A stretch of DNA of 64,000 bases from Suillus spraguei (Eukaryota > Basidiomycota > Agaricomycetes > Boletales > Suillaceae). Below are positions 11,521 through 23,581 of this stretch, piece by piece; position 1 is the first letter of the stretch; the number at the start of each line of letters is the position of its first letter. The notes beneath the pieces are model-generated. The model worked only from the letters and a program-made list of their open reading frames with translations. It did not search any database and was not told where the DNA came from. The stretch lies in the NCBI GenBank assembly GCA_016800925.1, contig JABCPU010000112.1:62001-126000 (forward strand), read 5' to 3'. The position numbers were made by a program, and so were the translations under genes.

Positions 11521-14500
11521 CTACACACCAATATGAACAAAAACCATCCTCTGCTCAAGCGGCACTTCCGTCTTCACGGCGTGCGTGGCGCAGTTGAGTG
11601 CCCAAGCCGCCCTCGTACAGTTCATGACAACGCCGTCCTTCGAAGGTTTGAACATATATTGGTAGAAAGCTTCAACGACATGTTTTGCAACAGAATCGTC
11701 GACCTCCCACAGCGTGCCAACGACGCTCTTGAACCCCGAAAACTGGAGACCAGCTGCGAGATGAATCACTTCATCGGGCATTTTCTCATCGCCGACGGCG
11801 GTATGACAAGCGGATAAGAATGCGAACTCGGCGTGCGGAATGTCCCTCTCCATGATATCGAGCAGCGTCAGATATTCATCTTTCATCACGAAATGTGAAT
11901 GGTAAGGCTGCTGACGATCCTGCTTGCCATGACAAGCAAGGTGCACCCAGGTATTCTTCTGCAAAGCCTCCAGTGCACCTGCTCGTGTCGCTGCATCACC
12001 AGAAATAATGGTGCGGCTGGCAGTCGCGGGGACCAGGTCATGGACAAGCTCGAGCTCGCTGTCGACGGCCAAGAGCGCCTTGCCCTTCCCTGCACCCGGT
12101 TGACCTTGCCCGATCGCTACGAAGGATGGAGGTACACGCTTCTTCATCAACTGTCGAGATCTAACCAGAGCCGAAAGTGTCGGTGTATAAGAGCAGATGT
12201 AGAGATCTTCTAGGCATGGCTCCTTACCAGAGCGATCTGGCTTTGTTAGAAAGGGGTTGGCTGCGTGCAGAGGAATGGACGTGAAAGTGGCAGTTGGACA
12301 TAGCCAGATTCGAGAGCGACGCTTTAGCTTGAGGACGCGCTCGAGTACGTCGATGATGGGTAGCATGATCTCATTCCATAATATCCGCGAGAGTACTATT
12401 AGATCTGTCCTCGACTCCGTTGGGTTCATCCGAGATGCCTCTCGTATTGCCCTGGCGAAGCGATCCTTGAGAGTCTTGAGATCTGCGAGAGCGATGGAGG
12501 GAAAAGGAACATGATGAGGGCTTCCTGCCATCGGGACGATGATGGCGCTGCATGAGTATTGACTGGCAATGAAGATGATAACCGGGCCATGGCGCGCTGC
12601 CACTTGCAGGTCTTCATACAAAGGTGGTAAGAGGAACCGCGAGAAGGCTCGAAGATCACGTATCTCTGTTATCGCAGCTTCCCATTCCCTTGTAAGTCTC
12701 CTATACTCTATTGCTGCTCGATCAGCAGCAGCTCTGTCAGTGCCGGCTGCGGAACCCTGAGCATTAGACAACTGTTTGCTAAGATGCAAGAACTTTCGAG
12801 CTAGTTCGGGACTGGTAGACTCGAGGTCTTCGAGTGGTGTCCTGAGTCGAGAAGCCAACGACCATTGCTGGCCACGACCCTGCTCTGTGAGTTCAATTGC
12901 CTGTTGTAGATTGGCACTGCGTATGGCACACGAGGCTGCATCTACTGGAAGTGATCGCGCACCACGGAAAGCTGTTGCAGCCTCACGCCGTGAGATGATC
13001 GACGATCGCGTCATCACATGGCTGTCGAAAAGCTCGAAGCACATTTGGTATGCTTCAAGGGCAGATTCATGTTGATAGACTTCTGCTTGGCGAGCCCAGT
13101 CAATAGCCTCCGCAATGCGCTCTGGGAACCCTTGAGTAGGGTGTCCCGATGCCAGTCTGAAGTTCTCTATAGCAAGCGACAAATCAGCAGGGTCGTGTAG
13201 AATCCGGTAACGAGACAAATAGGTCTCCTGCAGCCCCATGTAGCTGAAATACCTGTCTGGGTGCAGTGAAGACAGAGCCGCCAAAGATTCTTGGCAAAGA
13301 GAAATGGCCTCCTCGACATCTTCATTCTCCTGAGTTTGCGTGAAACGAGAGCAGAGCACCGAGCTCAAATTGCGAAGAGTTACATGGCGCTCTGGATCGT
13401 CAAACCGCTTTAACCGAAGGGATTCGCGATACAGATCAATGGCCTCATTAAGATCCTCCCTGACATCCAATTTGCCATATCTGATTTTAAACGCGAGGGC
13501 AAGGTTGTTAAGCGTGATGTCACGAGTTGGATGACCAGGTGGGCACAATGTCAGTGCCTCGCGATAGAGGCTGACAGCTCGGGTGATGTCATTGATGTCG
13601 TTGCGTTTCTCGAAGCGGGTAATGAGGGCGCCCCCTAGGTTGTCCGATGGGGCATCACGGTATTTGTTCCAAACAGGGCACAGGCAGAGCGCTTCTTCGT
13701 ACAAAGAGATGGCCTCATCGAGGTCATCAGATTTGCCTTGGTGATCAAAGCGGACGTTGAGTGATAAGGCCAAGTTGTTAAGGTATTGATCACGGTCGGA
13801 ATGTCCCTTTGGACACAGAGACACGGCTTCACGATGAAATTGTATGCCTTCATCTAAATCTTCAATGTTGCCGCGTTGTGTAAAGCGTGATCCGAGAACA
13901 CTTGAAAGCTTGTCAAGTGCTTTTGGACGGATTGGATGGTCCAGAGGACAGAGGTCGAGGATGACTCTTCGAAAGTGGATGCCTTCATCAGATCCATCTG
14001 TTGGAAGTTTGTTGCATTCGCTGATCACATAATCGATACCATTCTTCCCTGCCGCGATGCTATGAAGGTAGGTGCCTTCTGGACAAAGATCCAGTAGCTC
14101 ATGATACAGTTGGGCGGCTTCGCGGATATCACCAGCAGTATTTTTCTTGTAGTGACGCCAATTCAGGGCTTCGGTGAGATAATATACAGATAAGGAATGA
14201 TCGGGATGGCGCCGCGGACGCAATGCAAGGGCATCGCGGAAGATGGAAGTGGTAGCGTCAATATCTTGAAGATGCTTGCGAATATAACCTTTAAGGCGGG
14301 CCCACGCGAGGTTGGTGAGAGCGGCTGCATGGTCCGGGTGGCTGGCCGGACAATGGTCCAGAGCCAACTGAAAATGCTCCACGGCATCGTTCAAGTGAGA
14401 GACCGCCTTGCTCGTCACGTATAAGGCAAATTGTACGTGGCCTGCATCTGTGTGTCGAGCAATTTCGCAGTCTATGAGGGACTGTAGTTGGTGTTCTGTC

Positions 14501-15125
14501 AGCAAAGCTAACAGGACAGAGACCAAAATCACTCACGTTAGACAGTGCACCTTGTTGATTGCTGCAAGCATGTACAACGACAGCTTTCAGTGTGAGGAAA
14601 GGGTGGACACCGCGCACGGGTGGGAAGGATAGATCTACAAGGTATTAGTATATGTACATGCATGAAGAACAAGTCACTCACGGAATGGCTCATCTCCATG
14701 ATCGAGGAGCTCATTCAACGACATTTGAAGTTTGCTGATGACTTCCCCATTTCCTAGTATTCGATCGGCCTCGTAGGACACCCTGATTTCCACTGATAAT
14801 GCAGACGATGTATGCGATAAACTATAAGTCGATGATCAGTTCTGGCACCGCGCCAGAAAGTTTGAATGAACTTTACAGAGTCACAGAATCCCCCCATACT
14901 GCAAATTTTTCGGATGATAAGACACTGATGGCCGATTTCCATCGTCTGCTCGAGTCGTCATTGATGGACACGTAAATGCCAGCAGGTATGCGATCGGATG
15001 GGACTCGAAGTTCCTTTCCGTTGATGACTGTAGATAGAGTGTTAGAATCATGAAATAGACTCAAGAGTAATATGAAGGGACTCGCTTTCAAGTCTAATAC
15101 ATCGGCTTTCTGTGTTACCAGGCAT
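11521..15125 (-). CDS. C2-TPR-CHAT protein, copy 1
   Basis: The model has five exons: 15086-15125, 14877-15027, 14682-14821, 14537-14634 and 11521-14481. They sum to 3,390 nt (1,129 residues) in one frame. The N-terminal 140 residues form a C2-like domain (INGKELRVPSDRIPAGIYVS, LSVEIRVSYEADRILGNGEV). A long run of tetratricopeptide repeats follows, with motifs such as LDEAISLYEEALCLCP and NNLALAFKIRYGKLD. The C-terminal 280 residues are a CHAT domain with the caspase-type dyad, His in WVHLACHGKQ and Cys in FAFLSACHTAVGDE. CHAT proteins are caspase-like proteases; in bacteria TPR-CHAT enzymes act in defence. Substrate and role in fungi are unknown. The exon 1 donor is GC (GAAA|GCGAGT), conserved in all three copies. 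Confidence 0.85.
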
Positions 15126-15627
15126 GATGTTGTGATGGAGCACAATGATGCAGATAGAGGGTGTACTAAGCAGTGGACTGAGTGGTGAGCGGAATGAGTG
15201 GGAGGATAAGACGGGGAATAGGGATATGGACACTGTGTATGAAAATGAAGGGAGAGGAGGGGTTCAGGTGATGCTGCACGTGTATTTTGCTCAATGGGCT
15301 GTTCGTCACGATAGATGCTGGTATAATTGCACCAAGCGCTGAGAATCAACCAGGAATGGCAGAGAAGTCTTCGGCGAAAGTAGCTCACTCAGTTTGAAGA
15401 GGACATGCGAGTCTTGCAAGCAGCAGGAAACTGCTCAATTGTTGGTTCGTTCACTGAAGCCCTGGTATAACGATTCCACAGTACTCGAGTCAATGTCAAG
15501 ATCTTATCCACGTTAAATTTGAATTGTTGACGGAACACAAACTGATGCAATGGTGATGCCAATTGGGATGAGGGTAATGCACCACTGCTCTGTAGCATAG
15601 TTGATGCATCACGAAAATCTGGCACCT

Positions 15628-15640
15628 AGCCTGTTTTTAT
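15628..15640. repeat. Target-site duplication, left copy
   Basis: AGCCTGTTTTTAT occurs here and again at 17935-17947. The pair flanks the LINE fragment exactly and shows insertion by target-primed reverse transcription. The right copy is followed by GCATCACTATG. Confidence 0.85.
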
Positions 15641-17934
15641 TTATTTATTTATTTATTTGAATCCTTGTTTATTGTCCGTTGGGGCTAAGCCCTATGTTGG
15701 ACATCTCCTACATGTATGTACCTTGGTATTTACTCTATATATCTTGTCTTGGTAGCGTCTTGACAATGGTTCCGGCGTGGGCGGGAACTGTGATGCCTGT
15801 GAGGAGGCAAGCGGTTATGTTTGGGTTTGGTTTCGTTCTATTATTCTCTCCTTTCCTCTTTTTCCTTGGGGGGGGTAACATCTCCGAAAGTCTGCTCGAA
15901 GCGTCTTGTACGTGCGATGTATTTCAGGGTCGCTCTCATTCCTTGAGTATCGTTGAGCAAGTGCTTGATATTGTATTTGCGCGGGCCTACTTCGAGACGC
16001 ATGGCGTCTCTCTGTCTGGTGAAGGTGGGGCATACTAGTAGGAAATGATGTACTGTTTCCTCGTGCGCGTTGCAGTTTTCGCACTTGGCTGATTGGCTCT
16101 TCGATATCCGGTGTAGGTGTTTGTTGAGCGCTATATGACCCGTTCTGAGCTGAAAGAGAAGCGAGCTGTGCTTCCTTGGTAACGATGCGGTTTTTGCGGC
16201 GAATTTGTTGGAAGGAGCTGACTGGTCTATGGTGCGCAGGGCGGTGAACCTTGGTGAGTTGTTTGCTATTTCCGTCGCCTCGTCCTTTATTCTGCGGTGG
16301 TATGTCTGTTTGATCGCTGACTTACTACGTGGCAGTTCCTTGGTTTCGCCGTGTTTTGTTAGCAAGGATTTCGGGAGTTCGTTCGTTCCCGATGATTTCC
16401 CTCTCGCTGCCTCTTTCGCCTGCTCGTCCGCTGCTTTATTGCCCGGGATGCCCTTATGCCCTGGCGTCCACCTGATGATGAGTTTCCTTCCATCGTTGGC
16501 TGGGATGACCCTGCGTAGGTCGTCGTGGAACATGTCCATCAGGTAGTGTCCCGGTTGTGAACGGAAGGCTGATGTTGCGCGGATGGCTGCCTGATTGTCT
16601 ACCCCCAGTGACATGGTACCCCCCCTTTCTCCTCCCTCTTCTTTTAGAAGCTGAACCGCCAGAATCATTCCCACAAGCTCTCCTTCATACACCGTGTGCT
16701 CCGTGTCCTTGCCCAAGTAGAATCTCCGACTCTTAATCACTTCTTCGCCTCGCATGATCACTGCTGCTGCCCCCACTCCTCCTTCGATCAAAGATCCGTC
16801 CGAGTATGCTCTTATGTCTTCTTCCGCCGATAAGTCTTCATCCGCTGCTCTCTCTGGTTTGTCTGCGATGTGCGTTTCGGTGTCTGGGGTCCACTTTGGA
16901 TAGTGTCTGACCGGCCTAATCTTCTCTGTGGTGTCGGGGTCTATCTGGTACTCGTACGTCAGTTTGTGCAGTGGAGACGGGTGTCGTTTTCTCCCCTTGA
17001 ATTCCCTTTTTGCGCCGAACATGTACGCTGACCTGATGTCCTTTGCTAGTGGGTGAGTGTCTGGGAGTGTTGCCATGCGGAGTGTCGCCCTCAGGCAGAT
17101 TTTGCGGAGTGTCTGTTGAAACGGTAAGACGTTAGCGTGCGCGTCTAACATATCATTGGAAGTTGATCTTAGTCCTCCTGTTATTAGGGTCGTGGCCATG
17201 CGCTGAACTCTCGACATCTGTGTGGCGAAGCCTTTCGGTCCCCTGCCCCCTCTCTGTTTCCCTCTCCCTTTTGCAACGAGGCCTGAGCACCAGACGTCCG
17301 CTGCGTAAAGCATTTTTGGCAGTATGACTCCTTCGTACAGCCGTTTCATCGCCCTTCCATGCATTCCTTTTGTCGGTCGGATCACCCTCATACATGCTAG
17401 TGCGTACTTTGTTCCTTTTGCAAGTGCGTAGGCCGCGTGTTCCTTGAAGTTGAGGTTCTCGTCTACGATCATGCCCAGGAACTTGTGTGATTTCGACGGT
17501 TGAATGGTGCAATTGCGGATGGTGATAGCTGGGCGGCGTTCTGGTGTGGTCTTGCGTGGGTTCTGTTCGTCCGGTATGCGCTTCCTTGATAGACATATTA
17601 GTGCTGTTTTCTCAAGTTCGAACTCAGCGTGGTGCCGTTCACTCCATTCTAACGCTCCTCCCCTTTTCTCCATCATGTGTCTGAGCTTTTCGTTCGATTC
17701 CTCATATGATTTCGCTCTGGCTGCTAACGCGACATCATCGAGGAAGCCCAGGCTCAGTTCTCCTTTACGTGGGTTGGGGTTAGCGACTTCCAGTACATCT
17801 GAGTTGTAGAAAATGAACGCTATTGGGGACAATGGACATCCTTGATCGAGTCCATCTGGGACCTTGAAGAGTTTCGATTGGTAGTCGTCAAAGAAGAGAT
17901 GGGTGGTTCTATTTTCGAGTCTTCTTCTGTACCA
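15641..17934 (-). mobile_element. 5'-truncated non-LTR retrotransposon (LINE)
   Basis: The element reads on the minus strand and ends in an (AAAT)n-type tail, seen on the plus strand as TTATTTATTTATTTATTT at 15641-15658. It is bounded by a 13-bp direct repeat of target DNA. Its 5' end is cut within the reverse transcriptase domain, as usual for incomplete first-strand synthesis. It landed upstream of CHAT copy 1, between copies 1 and 2. The open reading frame without a stop and the perfect duplication indicate a recent insertion. Confidence 0.9.
15841..17934 (-). CDS. LINE ORF2 remnant: reverse transcriptase C-part, RNase H, zinc knuckle
   Basis: The frame is open across the whole element and enters from the truncated 5' end as WYRRRLENRTTHLFFDDYQ, then VPDGLDQGCPLSPIAF. 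The reverse transcriptase active-site motif is FLDDVAL. The RNase H domain shows the acidic residues in IRAYSDGSLIEGG, YEGELVGM and LGVDNQAA, then WTPGHKGIPGNKAADEQAK. A terminal CENCNAHEETVHHFLLVC motif resembles the zinc-binding tail of many LINE proteins. The N-terminal endonuclease and most of the polymerase fingers are missing, so it cannot be autonomous. Confidence 0.9.
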   Translation of the reverse strand, partial: WYRRRLENRTTHLFFDDYQSKLFKVPDGLDQGCPLSPIAFIFYNSDVLEVANPNPRKGELSLGFLDDVALAARAKSYEESNEKLRHMMEKRGGALEWSERHHAEFELEKTALICLSRKRIPDEQNPRKTTPERRPAITIRNCTIQPSKSHKFLGMIVDENLNFKEHAAYALAKGTKYALACMRVIRPTKGMHGRAMKRLYEGVILPKMLYAADVWCSGLVAKGRGKQRGGRGPKGFATQMSRVQRMATTLITGGLRSTSNDMLDAHANVLPFQQTLRKICLRATLRMATLPDTHPLAKDIRSAYMFGAKREFKGRKRHPSPLHKLTYEYQIDPDTTEKIRPVRHYPKWTPDTETHIADKPERAADEDLSAEEDIRAYSDGSLIEGGVGAAAVIMRGEEVIKSRRFYLGKDTEHTVYEGELVGMILAVQLLKEEGGERGGTMSLGVDNQAAIRATSAFRSQPGHYLMDMFHDDLRRVIPANDGRKLIIRWTPGHKGIPGNKAADEQAKEAARGKSSGTNELPKSLLTKHGETKELPRSKSAIKQTYHRRIKDEATEIANNSPRFTALRTIDQSAPSNKFAAKTASLPRKHSSLLFQLRTGHIALNKHLHRISKSQSAKCENCNAHEETVHHFLLVCPTFTRQRDAMRLEVGPRKYNIKHLLNDTQGMRATLKYIARTRRFEQTFGDVTPPKEKEERRE

Positions 17935-17945
17935 AGCCTGTTTTT

Positions 17946-18359
17946 ATGCATCACTATGACACTATAGCCTGTCTCGAGTGGACGGCCCAGCGTTTCAGCC
18001 CAAGCCAGCGAGACCGGGCCAACATATCATCTACGTATACACATGCGACCGCCTCCCGGGCCGTCTACTCACGGCCCTCCGTCGAGTCAACATCTTCTGT
18101 AGATCCTAGTTCGCCTGTCTCCCTAGAGCATACACTTCATGACCCTGCCGACGGCCCAGAGGTGCGTCTACGCCCGTCTATTGCACATCGGTTCTCTGCA
18201 GGCTACGAATTGACGCGTAGTACGCTCTCGAGTTATTTAGTGCGGGCGTTGTCCCCACTCAGCGCGCAGTTCCCTCAAGTCCCGACTGGGCTACCTAGCA
18301 GGCTGCGAGTGACGAACACGAATATGGAAGACGATAAAAAAGGTGATTTTCCACTTTGA
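17946..18359 (+). CDS. Unassigned open reading frame (137 codons)
   Basis: The frame starts at an ATG inside the right target-site copy of the LINE and ends at 18359. It is rich in Ser, Pro and Arg and has no recognisable domain, signal peptide or membrane segment. Length alone makes it notable. It may be a chance frame or part of a gene disrupted by the LINE. Confidence 0.2.
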   Translation: MHHYDTIACLEWTAQRFSPSQRDRANISSTYTHATASRAVYSRPSVESTSSVDPSSPVSLEHTLHDPADGPEVRLRPSIAHRFSAGYELTRSTLSSYLVRALSPLSAQFPQVPTGLPSRLRVTNTNMEDDKKGDFPL

Positions 18360-18669
18360 ATTATTTGCATACCGCCGGCCTTTGATCAGCTCCCAGCTTC
18401 TGAGGTGATAGACGAACATCTTGGAATGATGTATGTAGGACTGGCGGCCAACCAAGCAGGCAAAGCGATTTCGGCATAGCCGGCGCTCCGTTGGGCGCTA
18501 GCTCATGTCCGATGCTCATTACGGACCAATCCGTCCGAGGTATCTTGGGAAATATACCAGGACGCCAGTTTCATTTACTGGCTAATGTAGCTGGCAGATC
18601 TGGGGAGAATGGGACCACGGCGGACGGTGGAGACGATAGGTGCCCGGTTGGAGAGGACGTTCTCTTTGC

Positions 18670-19257
18670 AAGTGTTCATGTAACAATGATCGAATGCCTC
18701 GAATCTATCCGTCCAGAAACTTGCACGCGTGCCAACAGTAAGATGTGCCAGAAAGCCTGACAACAACGACGGCCTATCAGTGATTGTGTCCATCACCACA
18801 ACTTTGTCAAGCTCAACGGGAGGTCGACTTGAGCATGAGTTGAGGAGGTACTGGAAGATTGCCGAACCCTTCGTAAGTACAAGTAATCGCTTTCAGAATC
18901 ATGGATAGCTAACCATAGGAAATGATCATTGAATGCTGCCGTATATTAAGTGCACGCCTCATTGGCGGTAGTTAGTCGAGTATTCAAGATGCAGAAGCTT
19001 GATCTTAACGAAAACTAGTTATGATTGACAGTCACGAGTCCGCTTGACTACCACTATCCAACTACTCAAGCAGAAGACGAGGCTGCAATTACACGAGAGC
19101 TTTGGTGAACATTCTAGTCGACAAGAACACGACAGTATACGAAAGCGAGATAGCCGGAACGCAAGAATATATCAAAGCAATTTGTACAACAAGATGAAAG
19201 AGAGTAGCAGATCAACAACTCGTGAATAGTACCAGACGAAAGCAATACGATGTAGAA
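18670..19257. repeat. Duplicated 3' flank of CHAT copy 2
   Basis: This is homologous to 10940-11520 over most of its length, with substitutions and small indels. On the plus strand both copies can be read as SVQKLARV..TVRCARKPDNN and GRLEHE.RRYWKIAEPFVS, so they may derive from an exon. No full gene is visible. Confidence 0.7.
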
Positions 19258-22200
19258 CTACACACCAATATGAACAAAAACCATCCTCTGCTCGAGCGGC
19301 ACTTTCGTCTTCACGGCATGCGTAGCACAGTTGAGTGCCCAGGCCGCCCTCGCACAGTTCATGACAACGCCCTCCTTCGAAGGTTTGAACATATATTGGT
19401 AGAAAGCTTCAACGACATGTTTTGCAACAGAATCGTCGACCTCCCACAGCGTGCCAACGACGCTCTTGAACCCCGAAAACTGGAGACCAGCTGCGAGATG
19501 AATCACTTCATCGGGCGTCTCTTCATCGCCGACGGCGGTATGACAAGCGGATAAGAATGCGAACTCAGCGTGTGGAACGTCTCTCTCCATGATATCGAGC
19601 AGCGTCAGATGTTCATCTCTCATCACGAAATGTGAATGGTAAGGTTGCACAGGGTCCTGCTTGCCATGACAAGCGAGGTGCACCCACGTATTCTGCTGCA
19701 AAGCTTCAAGTGCACCTGCTCGTGTCGCTGCATCACCAGAAATAATGGTTCGGCTGGCAGTCGCAGGGACGAGGTCATGGACAAGCTCGAGCTCGCTGTC
19801 GACGGCCAAGAGCGCCTTGCCCTTCCCTGCACCCGGTTGACCTTGCCCGATTGCCACGAAGGATGGAGGTACACGCTTCTTCATCAACTGTCGAGATCTA
19901 ACCAGAGCCGAAAGTGTCGGTGTATAAGAGCAGATGTAGAGATCTTCTAGGCATGGCTCCTTAGAGCGATCTGGCTTTGTTAGAAAGGGGTTGGCTGCGT
20001 GCAGAGGAATGGACGTGAAAGCGGCAGTTGGACATAGCCAGATTCGAGAGCGACGCTTTAGCTTGAGGACGCGCTCGAGTACGTCGATGATGGGTAGCAT
20101 GATCTCGTCCCATAATATCCGCGAGAGTACTATTAGATCTGTCCTCGACTCCGTTGGGTTCATCCGAGATGCCTCTCGTATTGCTCTGCCGAAGCGATCC
20201 TTGAGAGTCTTCAGATCTGCGAGAGCGATGGAGGGAAAAGGAACATGATGAGGGCTTCGTCCTGTCGGGACGATGATGGCGCTGCATGAGTATTGACTGG
20301 CAATGAAGATGATGACCGGGCCATGGCGCGCTGCCACTTGCAGGTCTTCATACAAAGGTGGTAAGAGGAACCGCGAGAAGGCTCGAAGATCACGTATCTC
20401 TGTTACCGCAGCTTCCCATTCCCTTGTAAGTCTCCTATATTCTATTGCTGCTCGATCAGCAGCAGCTCTGTCGGTGCCGGCTGCGAAACCCTGAGCATTA
20501 GACAACTGTTTGCTAAGATGCAAGAACTTTCGAGCTAGTTCGGGACTGGTAGACTCGAGGTCTTCGAGTGGTGTCCTGAGTCGAGAAGCCAATGTCCATT
20601 GCTGGCCACGACCCTGTTCTCCAAGTTCAACTGCTTGTCGTAGATTCCCAGTACGTGTGGCACATGAGGCTGCATCTACAGGAAGTGATTGTGCACCGAG
20701 AAAAGCGCTTGCAGCTTCACGGCGTGAAGTTGCCGACGATCGTGTTGCCAAATGATCATCCAGAAGCTCAAAAAATGCTGAGTATGCCTCCAGTGCGGAT
20801 TCATGATCATACTGCTCCGCTGCAACGGTCCAATTATACGCCTCTTGGATGCGTCCTGGAAACCCTTGAGTAGGATGCCTTGATGCGAGTCTGAAGTTCT
20901 CTACAGCGAGCGACAAATCAGCAGGGTCGTGTACAATCTGGTAACGAGACAAATAGGCCTCCTGCAGTCGCATGTAGCTGAAATACCTGTCTGGGTGCAG
21001 TGAAGACAGAGCCGACAATGATTGTTGGCAAAGAGAAATGGCCTCCTCGACATCTTCATTCTCCTGAGTTTGCCTGAAACGAGAGCAGAGCACCGAGCTC
21101 AAATTAAAAAGAATTATATGGCGCTCTGGATGGTCAAGCCTCTTTAACCGAAGGGATTCGCGATACAGATCAATGGCCTCGTTAAGATCCTCGCTGACAT
21201 CCAATTTGTTATATCTAATTTTGAGCGCGAGGGCAAGGTTGTTAAGCGTCGTGTCACGAGTTGGATGACCAGGTGGGCACAATGCCAGTGCCTCTCGACA
21301 GAGGCTGACAGCTCGGGTGATGTCATCAATGTCATCGTGTTCGCTGAAACGGGTCCTAAGGGCGCGCCCTAGATTACCCAATGCCAAATAACGAAAATTG
21401 TGCCCAACAGGGCATAGGCGCAGTGCTTCTTCGTACAAAGAGATGGCCTCATCGAGGTCATGAGGTTTTCCTTGCTGGCCAAAGCGGGCCTTGAGTGAGA
21501 AGGCCAAGTTGTTAAGGTAGCCATCACGGTCAGGATGTCCCTCAGGACACAGAGACACGGCTTCACGACGAAATTGTATGCCTTCGTCTAAATCTTCAAT
21601 GTTGCCGCGTTGTGTAAATCGTGATCTGAGATCACTTGAAAGCTTGTCAAGTGCTTCTGGACGGAGTGGATGATCCAAAGGACAGAGGTCGAGGATGACT
21701 CTTCGAAAGTGGATGCCTTCATCAGATTCATCTTTTGGAAGATTGTTGCATTCGCCGATCACATAATCAACACCATTCTTCCCTGCCGCGATGCTATGAA
21801 GGTAGGTGCCTTCTGGACAAAGAGGCAGTAGCTCATGATACAGTTGGGCGGCTTCGCGGATGTCGCCAGCAGTATCTTTCTTGTCGCGACACCAAGTCAG
21901 GGCTTCAATGAGATTATATAAAGATAAGGAATGATCGGGATGGCGCCGCGGACGCAATGCAAGGGCATCGCGGAAGATGGAAGTGGTAGCGTCAACATCT
22001 TGAAGATCCTTGCGAATATAACCTTTAAGGCGGGCCCACGCGAGGTTGGTGAGAGCGGCTGCATGGTCCGGATGGCTGGCCGGACACTGGTCCAGAACCA
22101 ATTGAAAATGTTCCACAGCATCGTTCAAGTGAGAGACATCTTCGTTCATCATGTATAAGGCATATTGTGCGTGACCCGCATCTGTGTGTCGAGCAATCTC

Positions 22201-22857
22201 ACAGTCTATGAGGGACTATAGTTGGTGCTCTATCAGCAAAGCTAACAGGACAGAGACCAAAGTCACTCACATCAGACAATGTACCAAGTTGATCGTCGCG
22301 AGCATATACAACGACAACTTTCAGTGTGAGGAAAGGGTGAACATCGCCCACGGGTGGGAAGGATAAATCTACAAGATGTTAGTATACGTGCATGGACGAG
22401 CAGTAAGTCACTCACCGAATGGTTCATCTCCACGATCGAGTAGGTCATCCCACGATATTTGAACTTTGCCGATGACTTCTCCATTTCCTAGCATTCGATC
22501 GGCCTCGTAGGACGCCCTGATTTCCACTGATAATGTAGACGACCCATGTGATGAACTATAAACCGATGATCAGTTCTCGCATCGCCAGAAAGTTTGCGTG
22601 GACTTTACAGATCGACAGTATTCCCCCACGCTGCAGATTCTTCGGATGATAAGACACTGATGGCCGATTTCCATCGTCTGCTCGAATCGTTATTGATGGA
22701 GACGTAAATGCCAGCAGGTATACGCTCGGAGGGGACTCGAAGATTCTTTCCGTTGATGACTGTAGATATAGTATTAGAATCATGAAACAGACACAGAGGT
22801 AATATGGAGGGACTCGCTTTCAAGTGTGATATATCGGCTTTCTAAGCTACAAGGCAT
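19258..22857 (-). CDS. C2-TPR-CHAT protein, copy 2
   Basis: The exon plan is the same as in copy 1, from ATG 22857 (MPCSLESRYITLE, GC donor) to the stop at 19258. The C2 part reads INGKNLRVPSERIPAGIYVS and LSVEIRASYEADRMLGNGEV. The final large exon contains the TPRs and the CHAT domain with WVHLACHGKQD and FAFLSACHTAVGDEE. Compared with copy 1 it lacks one Gly in DRS-KEPCLEDL. It carries a distinct block around the TPR-CHAT linker (QEAYNWTVAAEQYDHESALE in place of AEAIDWARQAEVYQHESALE). The CHAT domain differs at only a handful of sites. The gene looks intact, about 1,128 residues. Confidence 0.83.
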
Positions 22858-23239
22858 GGTGTTGTGATGGAACACAATTATGAGGATAGAGGATGTGCTA
22901 AGCAGTGGACTGAGTGGTGAGCGAAATGAGTGAGAGGAGAAGATGGGGAATTGGGATATGGGCACTGTGTATGGAGTGGAAGGGAGAGGAGGGGTTCAGC
23001 TGATGGCTGCACGCGTATTTCGAGGGCTTTTCGGCACGATAGACGCTGGTATGATTACACCAAGCGCTGAGAATGAAGCAGGAATAGGGAAGAATCTGTG
23101 GCAAAGAAGTAGACAATGTCAGTCTTTGGCAAAATTAGCTTGTCCCAAGTTTGAAGAGGACATGCGAGTCTTGTGTTGCAAGCAGCAGGAGACTGCTCAA
23201 CTTGTTGGTTCATTCACTGAAGCCCTGGTATAATGATTC

Positions 23240-23581
23240 CCCCAGTACTTGAGGATCTGATGCAAATTTGCACGTTATACAATAATTGTTGACGATATCA
23301 TTCCATGTTCCTTGAGTAGGGTTTATGGATTGTAACTTAGTAAGGTACGAAATCGATTTCCCAAACGGTCACGTGCGCGCGCTCATGCAAACGCGTCGTC
23401 GGAGTCGAATTGCAGGTCCACAAGTAACCCCCACTTCAATCCACATCAGATTGATCGATGGCTCGCCACATTTCCGCCACATTGGTCGACCAGATATAAA
23501 GTAAGCAGGAAGTAGTTGTCCTTTTAGTTTTCTCCACCTCACCAGTTCTACTCAGTCTGCGTAACAAGAACACCTATCATC
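23240..23581 (+). promoter_or_regulatory. Upstream region of the FunK1-type gene, TATA at 23495-23500
   Basis: Between the end of the CHAT repeat unit (about 23330) and the ATG at 23582 lies CCAGATATAAAGTAAG. TATAAA at 23495-23500 is about 82 bp upstream of the start, a common spacing for fungal promoters. No other motif is claimed. Confidence 0.45.

Noticed and set aside
11533..14632. Many plus-strand open frames opposite the CHAT genes (also in copies 2 and 3)
   Set aside because: They are antisense shadows of a long GC-biased coding exon and recur identically in all copies because the sense gene is conserved.
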